Below are positions 22,735 through 33,689 of a stretch of 64,000 bases of DNA, piece by piece. Numbering within the stretch: position 1 is the stretch's first letter; every line of letters begins with the position of its first letter. Both the position numbers and the translations under genes were made by a program. The stretch is from Anaspis maculata. Taxonomy: Eukaryota; Arthropoda; Insecta; Coleoptera; Scraptiidae. The DNA lies in contig OX421963.1 of NCBI GenBank assembly GCA_949128115.1, positions 91,397,602 to 91,461,601 on the forward strand, given 5' to 3'. The notes beneath the pieces are model-generated. The model was not told the DNA's origin. It saw only the letters and a list, made by a program, of their open reading frames with translations, and made no database searches.

Positions 22735-22955
22735 TTAGAAGGTGTTTTTGGCGGTGAAGTTGAGTTGAACCGCGTGCCGGTTGAACAGGTGGGATTTCAG
22801 GTGGGACTTGCGTCGTGCCTTGTACCAGCAGCTGGGGTACGGGCATTCGAATGTCGGAGGCTTGTCGCATTCGAACCGCCGGTGTTTGTAGAGGGACTGC
22901 CGGAATTTGTAGACTTTGCCGCAGGTTTCGCATCCGTACCGCGGCACGTTGAAAC
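22735..22955 (-). CDS. lola: lola alternative terminal exon, zinc-finger pair with C-x4-C finger 2 (exon 11)
   Basis: Acceptor CTAG ends at 22956. 73 residues: finger 1 C9-C12-H25-C30 (CETCGKVYKFRQSLYKH), finger 2 C38-C43-H56-H61 with four residues between cysteines (CPYPSCWYKARRKSHLKSH). This wider cysteine spacing is shared with exons 12, 13, 14 and 16 and defines a subgroup. AATAAA at 22669-22674. Confidence 0.91.
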
Positions 22956-22959
22956 CTAG

Positions 22960-23415
22960 AACGAAACCGTAGTAGTATGCGGTTCAACACAGTTCGACAC
23001 AGCTCAAAGTGTAGTCCTTTGATTTTATTTCTACAATGTCATAGTTCACAAGAATAGTTTTGAAGACCAAATCGTACTTACTTTAAAGCCTGTATCAGAG
23101 GCAAGTAGCCAGTGATGAAAAGCCAAAAGTACGACTGTCCCAATAAATGGACAACGTTGCTGGGGATTAGTCAAAAACCGGTGACCGAAGATAACGTCAT
23201 AAGACCGAATGTCTAGATTTTGGTTCTGAGGTCAAGCTAAGAGAAGCTTTGATACACATCCGGCGATATATTTTGCAACTGTACACGAGTTCTGGTTACC
23301 AAGACGAAGTTCGGAATAGTGACCGAAGACAACTTCTTCATTTTCGGTGGTGGTTTCTTTGCGGTGATTTTCACGCGTCTCGAAGACCTTGGTTGGAGAC
23401 GCAAACGAAACGACT
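22960..23415. other. spacer, nothing recognised
   Basis: About 450 bp with no coding exon. 23100-23400 has diverged GACCGAAGACAAC-type repeats (near 23180 and 23320). Confidence 0.4.
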
Positions 23416-23497
23416 ATTTTTCTTTATTTATGTACATTTATTTTCAATCCACTAGATACAGTCAAACCTTAACGAGATCAAAATTCTCCCTTATAAA

Positions 23498-23670
23498 TCA
23501 GTGTTTATGAACCATGTGATATTTCAAAGACTCTTTTCGCTTGGCCGAATACATGCAACCTTCCACTCTGCACTTGAAGTGCTTGCCCTTGCCGCATTCG
23601 TACTTCAAGTGCCTGGTGAGACCGCCTTTTTGGGCGTACGTCCTCAAACACCTGGTACATCGGTACGCAG
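23498..23670 (-). CDS. lola: lola alternative terminal exon ending on its last zinc ligand (exon 12)
   Basis: Acceptor TTGTTCCAG ends at 23671. At 57 residues it is one of the shortest. Finger 1 C5-C8-H21-C26 (CTRCLRTYAQKGGLTRH), finger 2 C34-C39-H52-H57 (CRVEGCMYSAKRKESLKYH). The protein stops immediately after the final histidine (HMVHKH, stop), so there is no C-terminal extension at all. AATAAA at 23423-23428. Confidence 0.9.
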
Positions 23671-23868
23671 CTGGAACAAAACAAACATCAGTCACAATTA
23701 TACACCACAACAATAACAATCGGAAGAAAACCAGGCGTTGGAAATTCAAATCTTGAAACGTCCCGATACATATTTTATTCAACAAAACAACTGATGAATA
23801 CTGCTGGAGATGAATACAATAATACTTATTCGCTATAAATAAATTATTCGATAATACACAAAGAAAAA

Positions 23869-24089
23869 CTACCAAGTGCAGTTCGATTCGTTACTGTAAT
23901 AGTCGATTTTGTGCACTTTGCTCATGTGAGTTCGCAAAGTGCTGCGTCGTTTCGCTTTGTAGTTACAGAAATCGGCCTGGCACGAGAACATGGGTTTCTT
24001 GCCGCATTCGTACTTGACGTGGGTGTTTCTGCTTTGCGGGTGTCTGTAGATCCGAAAGCATTTGGGACAGGGAAAGCCCATTCCATCGC
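23869..24089 (-). CDS. lola: lola alternative terminal exon, zinc-finger pair (exon 13)
   Basis: Acceptor TTTTCAG ends at 24090. 73 residues: finger 1 C8-C11-H24-C29 (CPKCFRIYRHPQSRNTH), finger 2 C37-C42-H55-H60 (CQADFCNYKAKRRSTLRTH). Finger 1 carries the SR-x2-H helix shared with exons 14, 15 and 16. The tail KIDYYSNESNCTW is aromatic and polar. AATAAA at 23774-23779. Exon 12 begins 198 nt further on, so the two share a very small spacer. Confidence 0.92.
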
Positions 24090-24092
24090 CTG

Positions 24093-24640
24093 AAAATCAA
24101 AAACGGTTAATGGAATGTAAAACTCGGCAGCGGCAGTGGAGAAAACCGTTTTTGTTTTTGTACAAATTGTTATTAGACAGTGTGCGAAAAGCTGTAGAAA
24201 GAAAAAACACAAGAAAGCAGTTCCCAACTACTGGATTTTAGAGCACAAATCGCATTTTTTCGAGCTGGCTATTGATCACAAATTGTGCTTTAGTTTGCTG
24301 TAGATATTCAATTGTTACTGGAAATCAAGCGATCATTATGGATAACAATTGTGAGTTTGTTCAGATAATAGAAACAATTGAAGAATTTATTTGTTGCTGA
24401 AATTATGCGATCACCTTGAATACAGTTGGAAGTTTCTTCAAATAATATATACAGTTGAGCATTTAGTTTGTTCAAAGAATAATCAATATAAACAGTCAGA
24501 TTGTTCGAACAATAAACAATACATAGATACATACTTAGGTACATAGATTATTTGACTTAACGAATTAACATGAGAAAATAATGAAAGCTGTTAGCACAAG
24601 ATGATGTAGCCGTGGGTGAGTAATACATTATACGAGGTCA
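24093..24640. other. AT-rich spacer with loosely repeated ~100-bp blocks
   Basis: Stretches such as GCGATCATTATGGATAACAATTG (24330) and GCGATCACCTTGAATACAGTTG (24410) look like diverged copies of one unit. No exon seen. Confidence 0.4.
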
Positions 24641-24644
24641 AAGC

Positions 24645-26640
24645 TACCAGAGAAGGTACACCCACACCAGATTCGTTACAAAGTTATTTTGGGTCACTCT
24701 AGTTTGAAACCGAGAATTGGGAGACCGGTGGTTCCCGATCGAAAAATCAACTAAGGTCGTTACCAATGGGGTCATTTCATTCGGAAATGTTTGGCGACTT
24801 GAAAGCATCGAAGAAATAACTGGAATTGTCAATTTGCAATCTATTTTATTTTTGGAGAAACAACTGATGACCTAAGTTGAGCATTTTGAAGCTTTTGGTC
24901 ATTCAGTTTTTCTTGTTTGTTCCAAGTTTGTCGTTGATTCTGATAAAACAGTCACCAAGCTTGCATTTAAAACCAAAACCACGAAAATCGTTCGACTGAT
25001 AACAAAGTTATCTTGGGTCACCCAATTTTCAAGTGAAAATTGGGTGACCAAGACCAATGACGTTGTTCATCGTCCGATTCGTTTGGTTCTTGTTTTGAAT
25101 GCCTAGGGACTACCTTGTAATAACCAAAGCAATAAATGGAATTGCCGATATGCAATCTAACCAACGGTTTTGAGGGAAAAGACCGATGACCCAGATAGAG
25201 CTGCCAGGAGCTCTTAGTCGTCTAATTTTTTCCGTTTATTCCGAGTTTGACGTTAATTCTGAATGCAAGTCATCGAGGTTGCTTTTAAATAAAAAACCAA
25301 GAAAATCGTTCAATTGGTAGCAAAGTTACCTTGAGTGACCCAATTTACAAGTGAAAAATTGGGTAACCCAGACCAATGACCTTGTTCATCGTCCGATTCG
25401 TTTGGTTCTTGTTTTGAATGCCTAGGAACTCCCTTGTAAGAACCAGAGCAATAAATGGAATTGCCGATATGCAATCTAACCGACGTGTTTTGGGAGGAAA
25501 GACTTTTAACCCAGATAGAGCTCTTTGGGAGCTCTTGGTCGTACAATTTTTTCCGTTAATTCCGAGTTTGACGTTAGTTCTAAATGCAGCAGTCATCAAG
25601 GTTGATTCTAAAATAAAAACCAAGAAAATCGTTCGATTGGTAGCAAAGTTATCTTGGGTCACCCAATTTATAAGTGGAAATTGGGTAACCCAGACCAATG
25701 ACCTTGTTCATGATTCATTTGGTTCTTGTTTTGAACGCCTAGGGACTCCCGTGGGAAAACCAAATCAATAGCTAGAATTGCCGATATGCAATCTAACTTG
25801 CGTATTTTGGGAGAGAAGACTGATGGCCCAAATAGATCTTGGCCGTTCAATTTTAATTGTTTTTCCGAGTTTGGCGTTGATTCTAAATGCAACAGTCATC
25901 AAGATTGATATCAAAACAAAAACCAGAAGAATCGTTTGATTGGTAGCAAAGTTATCTTGGGTCACCCAATTTATAAGTGTAAATTGGGTGACCCAGACCA
26001 ACGACCTTGTTCATCGTCCGATTCATTTGGTTCTTGTTTCAAATGCTACCCTAGGGACTCCTTTGTAAGAACCAAAGCAATAATAATCAAAATTGCAATT
26101 CAACCTACGTATTTTGGGACAAAAAGACTGATGCCTCAGACAGCTTTTTGGAAGCTCTTGGTCGTCCAACTTTTCTTATTCATCTCCAGTTTGACGTTGG
26201 TTTTGAACAGAGCAGTCGCTCAAGTTGCTCCCAGAAGCAAAAACAGAAAAATCGGTCGATTGCTAATAAAAGTAACTTGGGTCTCCCAATTTGAAAAGAG
26301 AATTGGAAGACCAAGCTCTACCACCTTGTTTATTGACGGATTTTCTTGACTTTTGTTCAAGGAGTTACTTTAACGACTCCTTCGGACACAATCGCGATCG
26401 GGCTTGTAACAGTCAACGGATATCAGTCAACCAAGAGCTCCAAACCCTTACCAAGGACGACCCAACCCGACAGGTGGACAAACCATGGAACTAATGCTAA
26501 ACAGACGTCGTTCATTTCAAACCGGTAATGTTCACCAAGTTGTTTCAACTGAAGCTGGAAGCAACCGATCGCCAAGCTGCGCAAATAACACTGATCCCGT
26601 TCCCCTTTAATTAATCCAAGACTGAAAAGACAAGATAGGT
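24645..26640. repeat. ~305-325 bp tandem array, four to five units
   Basis: The landmark CAAAGTTATCTTGGGTCACC recurs near 25005, 25320, 25645 and 25947, followed each time by an inverted AATTGGGT-ACCCAGACCAATGAC block and later by ATTGCCGATATGCAATCTAAC. Within each unit ACCCAATTT-n-AAATTGGGT forms a small inverted repeat. Related in sequence to the 17.7 kb array. Confidence 0.82.
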
Positions 26641-26771
26641 ATTGATAATTTTATTTTTTATTACATCGAGTATTAGTAGTAGTAATAAATAGGAGAGATA
26701 ATGTCAGCATGGAAGAACGTCGTCACGTTCCGGAGCCAGTTTCAACGTAACATTCGACTGCTGCACCCGGA

Positions 26772-26956
26772 TCAAATGTCGAGGTTGTGTTTTCGATTCA
26801 TGTGCGCCTTCAAATGTCCCTTGCGCTTCGCCACGTAATCGCAGGACACCACGAAGCAGCGAAACGTCGGATTTTTGCCGCATTCCAAGCGCAGATGTCT
26901 GCACCTCGACGTGTAGTGGCTGTAGACCCTCGGGCAATTCGGACACGGGTACAAAC
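26772..26956 (-). CDS. lola: lola alternative terminal exon, zinc-finger pair (exon 14)
   Basis: Acceptor TTGTAG ends at 26957. 61 residues: finger 1 C5-C8-H21-C26 (CPNCPRVYSHYTSRCRH), finger 2 C34-C39-H52-H57 (CFVVSCDYVAKRKGHLKAH). C-terminal tail only NLDI. A further cysteine (SRCRH) lies in the finger 1 helix. AATAAA at 26650-26655. Nearest relatives by sequence are exons 13, 15 and 16. Confidence 0.91.
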
Positions 26957-27198
26957 CTACAATATGTTTACATTAGTTTACGGCGTGCCACTAATTTAGA
27001 AAGCTAAAAAATATACTCAATACAATTTACTGCAACCCTAGAGGGGCGGGTAGAAAAACGCTTTTTTGCATAGAGATCATATACAATACAATATATTTAT
27101 TTACGTCCATGACACTGTCATGTCGTTCATATTTCACTAACGACAAGAATTTACACGTGAGATGACTAGACTATAGCTGCACAACTGTGCGTTACGAC

Positions 27199-27407
27199 TT
27201 AAAATCTCGAGCGGAGGCAATCAAGGGCGTCGACTTTGTGGACGTTCCTGAGGTGCATCCGCAAATGAACCTTTTGGTAAGCTCCGTAGTCACACTGGTT
27301 GCAGAGGAAAGCGGGCGGTTTTCCGCACTCGAACTTGAGGTGTCTGGATCTGGAACGCAGGTACTTGTAGATTTTCGGGCATTGTGGGCATGGAAATTTG
27401 CCGATTC
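27199..27407 (-). CDS. lola: lola alternative terminal exon, zinc-finger pair (exon 15)
   Basis: Acceptor TTTCTAG ends at 27408. 69 residues: finger 1 C7-C10-H23-C28 (CPQCPKIYKYLRSRSRH), finger 2 C36-C39-H52-H57 (CNQCDYGAYQKVHLRMH). Finger 1 groups with exons 13, 14 and 16, while finger 2 has the C-x2-C spacing and AYQKVH helix of exons 17 and 18, so it looks like an intermediate or a recombinant of the two subgroups. AATAAA at 27096-27101. The open frame continues beyond the acceptor but into non-homologous sequence. Confidence 0.91.
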
Positions 27408-27410
27408 CTA

Positions 27411-28330
27411 GAAATGGATCAGTATTAGTCGTTGTCGGAACCGAGACAGGTGCTTCGATGAAGCACATGTCGACAACAAGGACAACATCTAAATGATTCA
27501 CGGATGTGGAGGGCGCCCGATTGCGGTCTCGACTGATTTTCAGAACTGTTGGATGCTTCATCACGTTCCGAAACATCGACTGAACAACGCTTGAGAGTTC
27601 GTGGGCTTCTGGGTTTGCTTCGGAAATCACGGAAACACACGGTTTGAGGTTGGGTCACCTTTGACCGAGGATTTTCAAGCTTTTGTCGATGAACGCTGAA
27701 CGCATAGCGAATCCTGGTAGCAGGCACCAAATCAGAAACCTCGAGCCTTCAAGACCAATCGTTCTTGGTCATCCTGAATCGACAATTTCAAATTTGACTT
27801 CTGTTCCGAAGACCTACCTTAGTGTTGCTCTTGAAACAAAAAACTAAGAAAACTAGTTGACCGATGGAAGAATTTAGTTTGGCTATCCCAGTTCCAAATT
27901 CTATCAAGGTCATCAATGTCTTCCTCTAGAAGCTGGTTGAATAAACCGCAAATTTCAAATTTGGTTTCGGTTCTTGAAGGGAAGTCCTCAGAGCTGCGTT
28001 CAATACAAAGACGAATTAAATCGGTTGATCAACAAGGCCATTGGTTTGAGTAACCCAATTTTCAATAGGAAATTGGTTAACCTGAGATATGTTCGTTGCC
28101 AATCGACCGATTTCAATGGTTCTTATTCTGAAAGCAACCTTGAAGACTGTTCTGATCATAATCAAAGCCGAACTTGATACGAGTGAGATAATCTGGACAG
28201 CCAAAAGTTCCCAATAGATGACCTAGGTCAAATCACTCATAAGTCGACCGATTTTTCAAACTGCTATTTCAAAACGAATCCTTGAAGCATAGAGCTTCAA
28301 CGACTAGGACATTCACTTTTTGCAATAACA
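27411..28330. repeat. spacer with diverged GTCACC-type repeats
   Basis: Blocks such as GAAAACTAGTTGACCGATGG (27847) and AAATCGGTTGATCAACAAGG (28017) belong to the same dispersed repeat. No exon seen. Confidence 0.5.
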
Positions 28331-28425
28331 AACTTTATTAATTATTCTTCGCAAGTATACAAACTTGGGTACGTAAATAAAAACAAAACAGCTTTGTAGC
28401 CTTGATCGCCTATTAGGATAGACTT

Positions 28426-28634
28426 TCACGACTTTGCACTCTTTGCAGCTTTCTTCGCGTGCTTTTTCATGTGAACTTTCAACGTCGACCTCCTGAAACT
28501 TCTATAACTGCACCCGGTGACTTTACAAGCGAACGATCTCTGCTTCCCGCACTCGTACTTGACGTGCTTGTTCCTTGAAGACAGGTGCTTGTAAACCCTC
28601 TCGCATTTCGGGCACGGATAGGTCCCAGACGACC
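28426..28634 (-). CDS. lola: lola alternative terminal exon, zinc-finger pair without ATG start (exon 16)
   Basis: Found from the acceptor GTTGCAG (ending at 28635) in the common phase. 69 residues: finger 1 C8-C11-H24-C29 (CPKCERVYKHLSSRNKH), finger 2 C37-C42-H55-H59 (CKVTGCSYRSFRRSTLKVH, then MKKH with the short histidine spacing). The end is strongly basic (AKKAAKSAKS). AATAAA at 28334-28339. Close sister of exon 13. Confidence 0.9.
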
Positions 28635-28765
28635 CTGCAACTATCGGTTCAAATTAGTTTGAGACGATCACTCGATGACCGCCACAACCACACTTATGAA
28701 ACCAAGCTCAAACTCAAGATTCAAAGTTTATTGATAGACAACCGAGTGGAAAAATTTATCGAAAA

Positions 28766-28938
28766 TTAGATGTGATGAGCTCTGGCAGCATGTCTTTGGA
28801 TATGGATCTTCTGATAAGCCTTGTAGGGACACATGGAACAACTGAACAGAGGTTCTTTGCCGCAGTCGTCGCGAACGTGCCTGCGCAAGCCCGTCTTCCA
28901 TTTGTATTTTTTTCCGCACTGGTGACAGCCGAACAAAA
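28766..28938 (-). CDS. lola: lola alternative terminal exon, zinc-finger pair (exon 17)
   Basis: Acceptor TTCCAG ends at 28939. 57 residues: finger 1 C5-C8-H21-C26 (CHQCGKKYKWKTGLRRH), finger 2 C34-C37-H50-H55 (CSMCPYKAYQKIHIQRH). It ends HHI two residues after the last ligand. AATAAA at 28727-28732. Exon 18 starts 145 nt upstream and shares the AYQK-HIQ helix, so this is a clear tandem pair. Confidence 0.92.
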
Positions 28939-29082
28939 CTGGAACAAACACAACAATTAAAACTGAATTGAACAAACAAATAAGTGAAAGGAGCAAATGA
29001 ACGTTGAACTTCATATCCACAACTTTATATTATAAAAATGTAACAAATAAGCTGGATTCATTGTCAGTCAATAAATATAAAA

Positions 29083-29264
29083 TTAAGTAATGATGTTGTG
29101 GATCTTGGCGAGGTGCTTCTGGATGTGGACCTTTTGGTACGCTTTGTACCCGCACACGCTGCACTGGAAAAGCGGGTCCTTGCCACAGTCGTATCGGATG
29201 TGCCGGTTCATGGCCGTCTTCGACCTGTACCTCTTCCCGCATTGCACACAGGAAAAGCGTTCTT
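29083..29264 (-). CDS. lola: lola alternative terminal exon, zinc-finger pair (exon 18)
   Basis: Acceptor TTGTTTTAG ends at 29265. 60 residues: finger 1 C6-C9-H22-C27 (CVQCGKRYRSKTAMNRH), finger 2 C35-C38-H51-H56 (CSVCGYKAYQKVHIQKH). The end is NIIT. Its only nearby signal is a TATAAA variant at 29024-29029. About two thirds of its residues match exon 17 in the finger region. The longest same-strand open frame here that begins at a start codon is in a different frame and does not encode fingers. Confidence 0.92.
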
Positions 29265-29269
29265 CTAAA

Positions 29270-29620
29270 ACAAAAAAACACTGTCAGAGAATCGTTAGCG
29301 GGAAAGCAAAAGCTCGCTACCGGGTTCTACGAAGCGGACCAAATGATATTCGGGCGTATCAAAAATTAAATTTATTCAATCCCTTCAATGATTATTACAT
29401 TGGAAAATACTTGGAAACTACAGACTAGTTTATATTTTGATAATTTACAAAAATCGTGACTTCTTTCTATACAGCTTACATTATATGTATACTGAACGAT
29501 TAAACTGTAGATAGACAGTGAAACCGACAGGGTTGAACTTCGAAAACAGTTTTCACTTTGATTCAAAACGAATTAAGCTCTAGATCTGAACCCGGGTGTC
29601 TTCAAAGTTGATTCCAGAAG
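29270..29620. other. AT-rich spacer, nothing recognised
   Basis: No exon and no repeat unit apart from low-complexity AT sequence. Confidence 0.4.
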
Positions 29621-31300
29621 AAGAATTAATAAGATCGGTCGATTGGTAACGAAGTTATCTTAGGTCACCCAATTTTCAAATCAAGAATTGGGAAACCCAG
29701 ACCTGCGTTCTCATAAATGAACGGATCTTAGCGGTTTTTGTTTCAAGAGCAACTTTTAGATGGAAATCATCAAAAAGACCCTAGCTGTCCATATTCCGAA
29801 ACAAGAGATTCCGAGCTAGGCCAGATAAAAGGGACCAGTTTCGACCCCGATACCCCGAACTCAGTCGTCACAGAATTTCGAATACTCCAGACTGAGTTGT
29901 TATAGAATTTTGCTTAGAGTTTGAGTCGGGGAGTCGCTTAGGTTGTCTCCAGAGCAAAAATCAAGAAAATCTATTGATTGTTTGCGAAGTTATTTTGGGT
30001 CAACCGATTTGAAATCAAGAATTGGGAGACCCAGACCAATGTCTCTATCATTCGGCCGATTTGACCGTTTTTTGTTCAAGAGCAACCTTAAGGACCCCTC
30101 TGCTCAAAATCAAGACCAACAGCCGAGAAAGCATGGGCTGTCCAGATTCTGGAACAAGAAATGAGCTAGGTTTTAACTTATCAAGGGACCGATTTTGACC
30201 TCGATACTCCAAACTGAATCGTTATTAAATTTCGCTTCGGGTTTGAGTCAGGGAGTCGCTTGAGTTGTTTCTAGGACGAGAATCAAGAAAATCTATCGAT
30301 TGCTTGCAAAGTTATTTTGGGTCAACCGATTTGAAATCAAGAATTGGGAGGCCCAGACCAATGTCTCTAATAATCGACCGATCTTGATGTTTTTTGTTTT
30401 AGAACAACCTCAAGGAACCCTCCGCTCAAAATTAAGACCAACAATCGAGGAAGATTGGGCTGTCCATATTCCGAAACAAGAGATTCCGAGCTAGGTCAGA
30501 TGAAAGGGACCAGTTTTGACCTCGATATTCCAAACTGAGTCGTCATAAGATTTTGCTTCAAGTTTGAGTCAGGGAGTCGCTTGGGTTGTTTCCAGAACAA
30601 GAATCAAGAAAATCTATCGATTGTCTGGAAAGTTATTTCAGGTCTACCGATTTGAAATTGAGAATTGGGAGACCCAGACCAATGTCTCTATGATTCGACC
30701 GATTTTAACGTTTATTGTTCAAGAGCAACCTCAAGGACCCCTCTGTTCAAGATCAAGACCAACAGCCGAAAAAGTTTGGGCTGTCCAGATTCTGGAACAA
30801 GAAATGAGCTAGGTTAAATGAAGGGACCAGTTTTGACCTCGATACTCCAAACTGGGTCGTCATGAAATGTCGCTACGAGTTTGAGCCAGGGAGTGGCTTG
30901 AGTTGTTTTTAGAACGAGAATCAAGGAAATCTATCGATTGTCTGGAAAGTTATTTCAGGTCTACCGATTTGAAATCAAGAATTGGGAGACCCAGACCAAT
31001 GTCCCTATTAATCGACCGATCTTTATGTTTTTTGTTTTAGAGCAACCTCAAAGACCCCTCCGTTCAAAATTAGAACTAAACTGGAAGCCGTCAAGAAAAT
31101 CTGGATTACACAGACCACGGAAGTAGATATTTCGACCAAGATCATACCGAGGAGTCAGTTTTGACTTCGGTTTTAGATACAATTCAAGTTGACAATTGCA
31201 ATGTTGAACTTCGAATTCGAATCTGAAGGTCACTTTGTTAAACACTAATGCAAGAATCAATCAAATCGGTCGACTAGAAACAAAGTTAACATAAATTTGC
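29621..31300. repeat. ~320-bp tandem array, about five units
   Basis: The landmark AATCAAGAATTGGGAGACCC (or variant) recurs near 29685, 30012, 30339, 30655 and 30973, always followed by AGACCAATGTCTCTAT, a GACCGAT block and AAAATCAAGACCAACAGCCG. Related to the 24.6 kb array but a distinct family. Confidence 0.82.
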
Positions 31301-31404
31301 CAGTTGTAACTTGAGAATCGGGATCTCACACCCATGTCATTATTAATCGGAAGATTTTCTTGACGTTTGTTTTAAATTCTGCTTTATGAGCTTCCCTTGA
31401 AAGG

Positions 31405-32190
31405 ATTGAGGAGCTGGGTTGGGAGTAGAATCATGAACGCGCGAAATAGGGTTAAATCAGGTGCAGAATTATTGCAAAGTGGACAAATACACCAGCTTGA
31501 TGTCAGAAGCGTACGAACCATGTTCTGGCTTCACAAAGAACTGATAACATGGCATCATGCAACTTAGCAAAACCGAAGCAATAATTACCCAAAACAAAAA
31601 AGACAGACAGGTGATTCCCGTCGACAGGACAGACTAGAATCAAGTCGTTTGGAAAGATGCTCGGTGGTCAGGTCAGGCCAGGTCAGGTCCTGGAGTTATT
31701 GTTGAGCCAAAAGTAACACTTCAACCAAGTGGCGTATAATCTTTATTATTCATGGTTTAATGGTCGGAAACAAATTGCGGTCTTATGTCAGATTTAATCC
31801 AGATTTCACGAATCAAGTTCCATGGGTTTTTTCACCTGTACAGGGGCTTCAAATTGGCTTTACCCTTCTCCATGTGCGGTCAACTTTTTTTCAGGTTGGA
31901 CTAGCATTAGTCAGTGCGTTAAATTGTAAGCTCAGAAGTAATGAGGAGTAGGATCATCGAAGCGTGAATAAGGGTTAAACCAGGTGGGGTATTATCGCGA
32001 AATGGACAAACTCGCCAGCCTGGCGTCAAGAGCGTACGAACTAGACGCTCTGGCTTCAAACGAACGTATTAACATGACACCATGTAACTATGCGAAATCA
32101 AAGCAACAATCACCCAAAACAAAAAGAAGAAATCGACAGGTGATTCCTGTCGGACTAGACTCGATCCGTTTGGAAAGACGCTTGGTGGTC
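31405..32190. repeat. direct duplication of a ~255-bp segment
   Basis: 31405-31670 and 31935-32190 align along their length: GTAGAATCATGAACGCG against GTAGGATCATCGAAGCG, and GACAGGTGATTCCCGTCG against GACAGGTGATTCCTGTCG. The intervening ~270 bp include a GGTCA run (31667-31690). No coding content seen. Confidence 0.75.
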
Positions 32191-32731
32191 AAAAATTAAT
32201 TAGTTCGAACCTGGTCACCGGAACAACGCGGCGTGATAAAGATAATTAGGGCAATGAAAAGCTCCCCACACAAAACTTGGACAAGCCAAGCCATTTGAAG
32301 CTATCTGATACATGGTCCGAACTGAAATTTTCTCCGAGTGAGCCTATTGAAGGGCTTTAAGAATCACCCAAAGTGTTAATAAGAACCAAGAAATCGTTCT
32401 ACAGGTAATGAATTCAACTTTGGTTGCCTGATTTGAAATCGAGAATTGGGAGACCATTACTAATGACGTTGTTCATCAACCGATCTTCTTGGTTTTTCTT
32501 CTGAACACAACTCCAGTGACTTGCCTGCAAAAACTAATAGCCCCAGACGAGGTGACGTTCATTTTTACCTGTTCACTTTTCATCCGATAAGCGTTTGGAG
32601 AACATTTGAGAATGTCAGGGTTGAACACGAACATACAAAATTACAATCTAATAATAAGCAAGACAAGATTTGAAACTAAAACTAGAGTAGAATTTCTTTG
32701 GAATCTGTACAATGTTTGTCGAGATGCGAAT

Positions 32732-32946
32732 TCAATAGCTCTGGTATTCCTGGTTTGTGTACTTCAATTTGCACCGGAACATGTGCTGCTTCAGATTCGA
32801 GTACCTCTTGGACGGCTTGCCGCAGTACTCGCACTTGAGCATCTGGGCCGTGTCGTCGTGCTGTTCCATGTAATGCCTCCTTAGATGGTCCATCCGTCCG
32901 AACGTTTTGTAACAAACCTCACACGAGTGCCGTCTCAAGTGTGTGG
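32732..32946 (-). CDS. lola: lola alternative terminal exon with reversed finger types (exon 19)
   Basis: Acceptor TTTTCAG ends at 32947. 71 residues. Finger 1 is a true C2H2 (C9-C12-H25-H30, CEVCYKTFGRMDHLRRH) and finger 2 is C2HC (C39-C42-H55-C59, CEYCGKPSKRYSNLKQH then MFRC). That is the opposite order from nearly all other exons here, and is shared only with exon 20. A basic start (THLRRH) precedes the fingers. Tail KLKYTNQEYQSY. Phase and acceptor are the standard ones, so it belongs to the same splicing set. Confidence 0.9.
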
Positions 32947-33224
32947 CTGAAAACAAAACCAATGTGAAACTTGAAGGTTGAGAAGGGAAAAACACGCTCC
33001 GATCTACCACACACTCAAAGTCTATGGAAACTGTAAACTGAGAAAGTCACAAAAAGTAAAAGAAGGAAGAAACATTCAAGACGGCTTTTCACGTTTCTGG
33101 TTGAACTAAAAGTGTTGGAATAAATCTTTTGTCTTAGGTATAAGTATTGGTTTTGCTTTACTGACATTGAACAAAATCACGTATGTAGCTTTATTTATAA
33201 ATAAGTTACAGTAAAAGAGTCGAA

Positions 33225-33266
33225 TGCTACAAGTGTGGAATAACTGGTCAAAAAGCTAACAATCGC
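33225..33266 (+). other. degenerate CCHC zinc-knuckle sequence
   Basis: Plus-strand CYKCGITGQKANNR: the histidine is now Q and the last cysteine R. It lies in the spacer past exon 20, over its 3' region in antisense. Confidence 0.5.
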
Positions 33267-33357
33267 TCTCGTACAAATAATGTTTTATGGAGCGAAGTGG
33301 ATTCCTCAACGGCTTCGTAACATTTCAACTGAGCGTAAACAGTGGAAAAATGGTGGA

Positions 33358-33572
33358 TCAGTTTTCGAAAAACTGGGCAACACTCGAATCGGCAGATTTC
33401 AGTTCGTGGCAAAGCAGAATGTGGCGTTTCATATCCGATCGCCGCTTGGTCTTTTTGCTGCAAATCGAACACGTGACCCAGGTTTGGGCTTCGGCGTGTT
33501 GTTCCTCGCGGTGCCGCTTCAAATCCCCGGTTCTAGTGAAAGTCCTTGTACAAATTTCGCAACAGTTCGCCA
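33358..33572 (-). CDS. lola: lola alternative terminal exon with reversed finger types (exon 20)
   Basis: Acceptor TTTTTTAG ends at 33573. 71 residues: finger 1 C2H2 at C5-C8-H21-H26 (CEICTRTFTRTGDLKRH), finger 2 C2HC at C35-C38-H51-C55 (CSICSKKTKRRSDMKRH then ILLC). Exon 19 has the same length and finger order, so the two form a duplicated pair 410 nt apart. AATAAA at 33190-33195. Confidence 0.91.
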
Positions 33573-33689
33573 CTAAAAAAAAATATAAAAAAATTAGCGA
33601 ATAAAGACAAGAAATCTGGAATATTCGTGAAAACTAGCCTGGAAATAAGAGAACGATAAATGGTGAATATTCTTTATTGAGAAGAGAGC

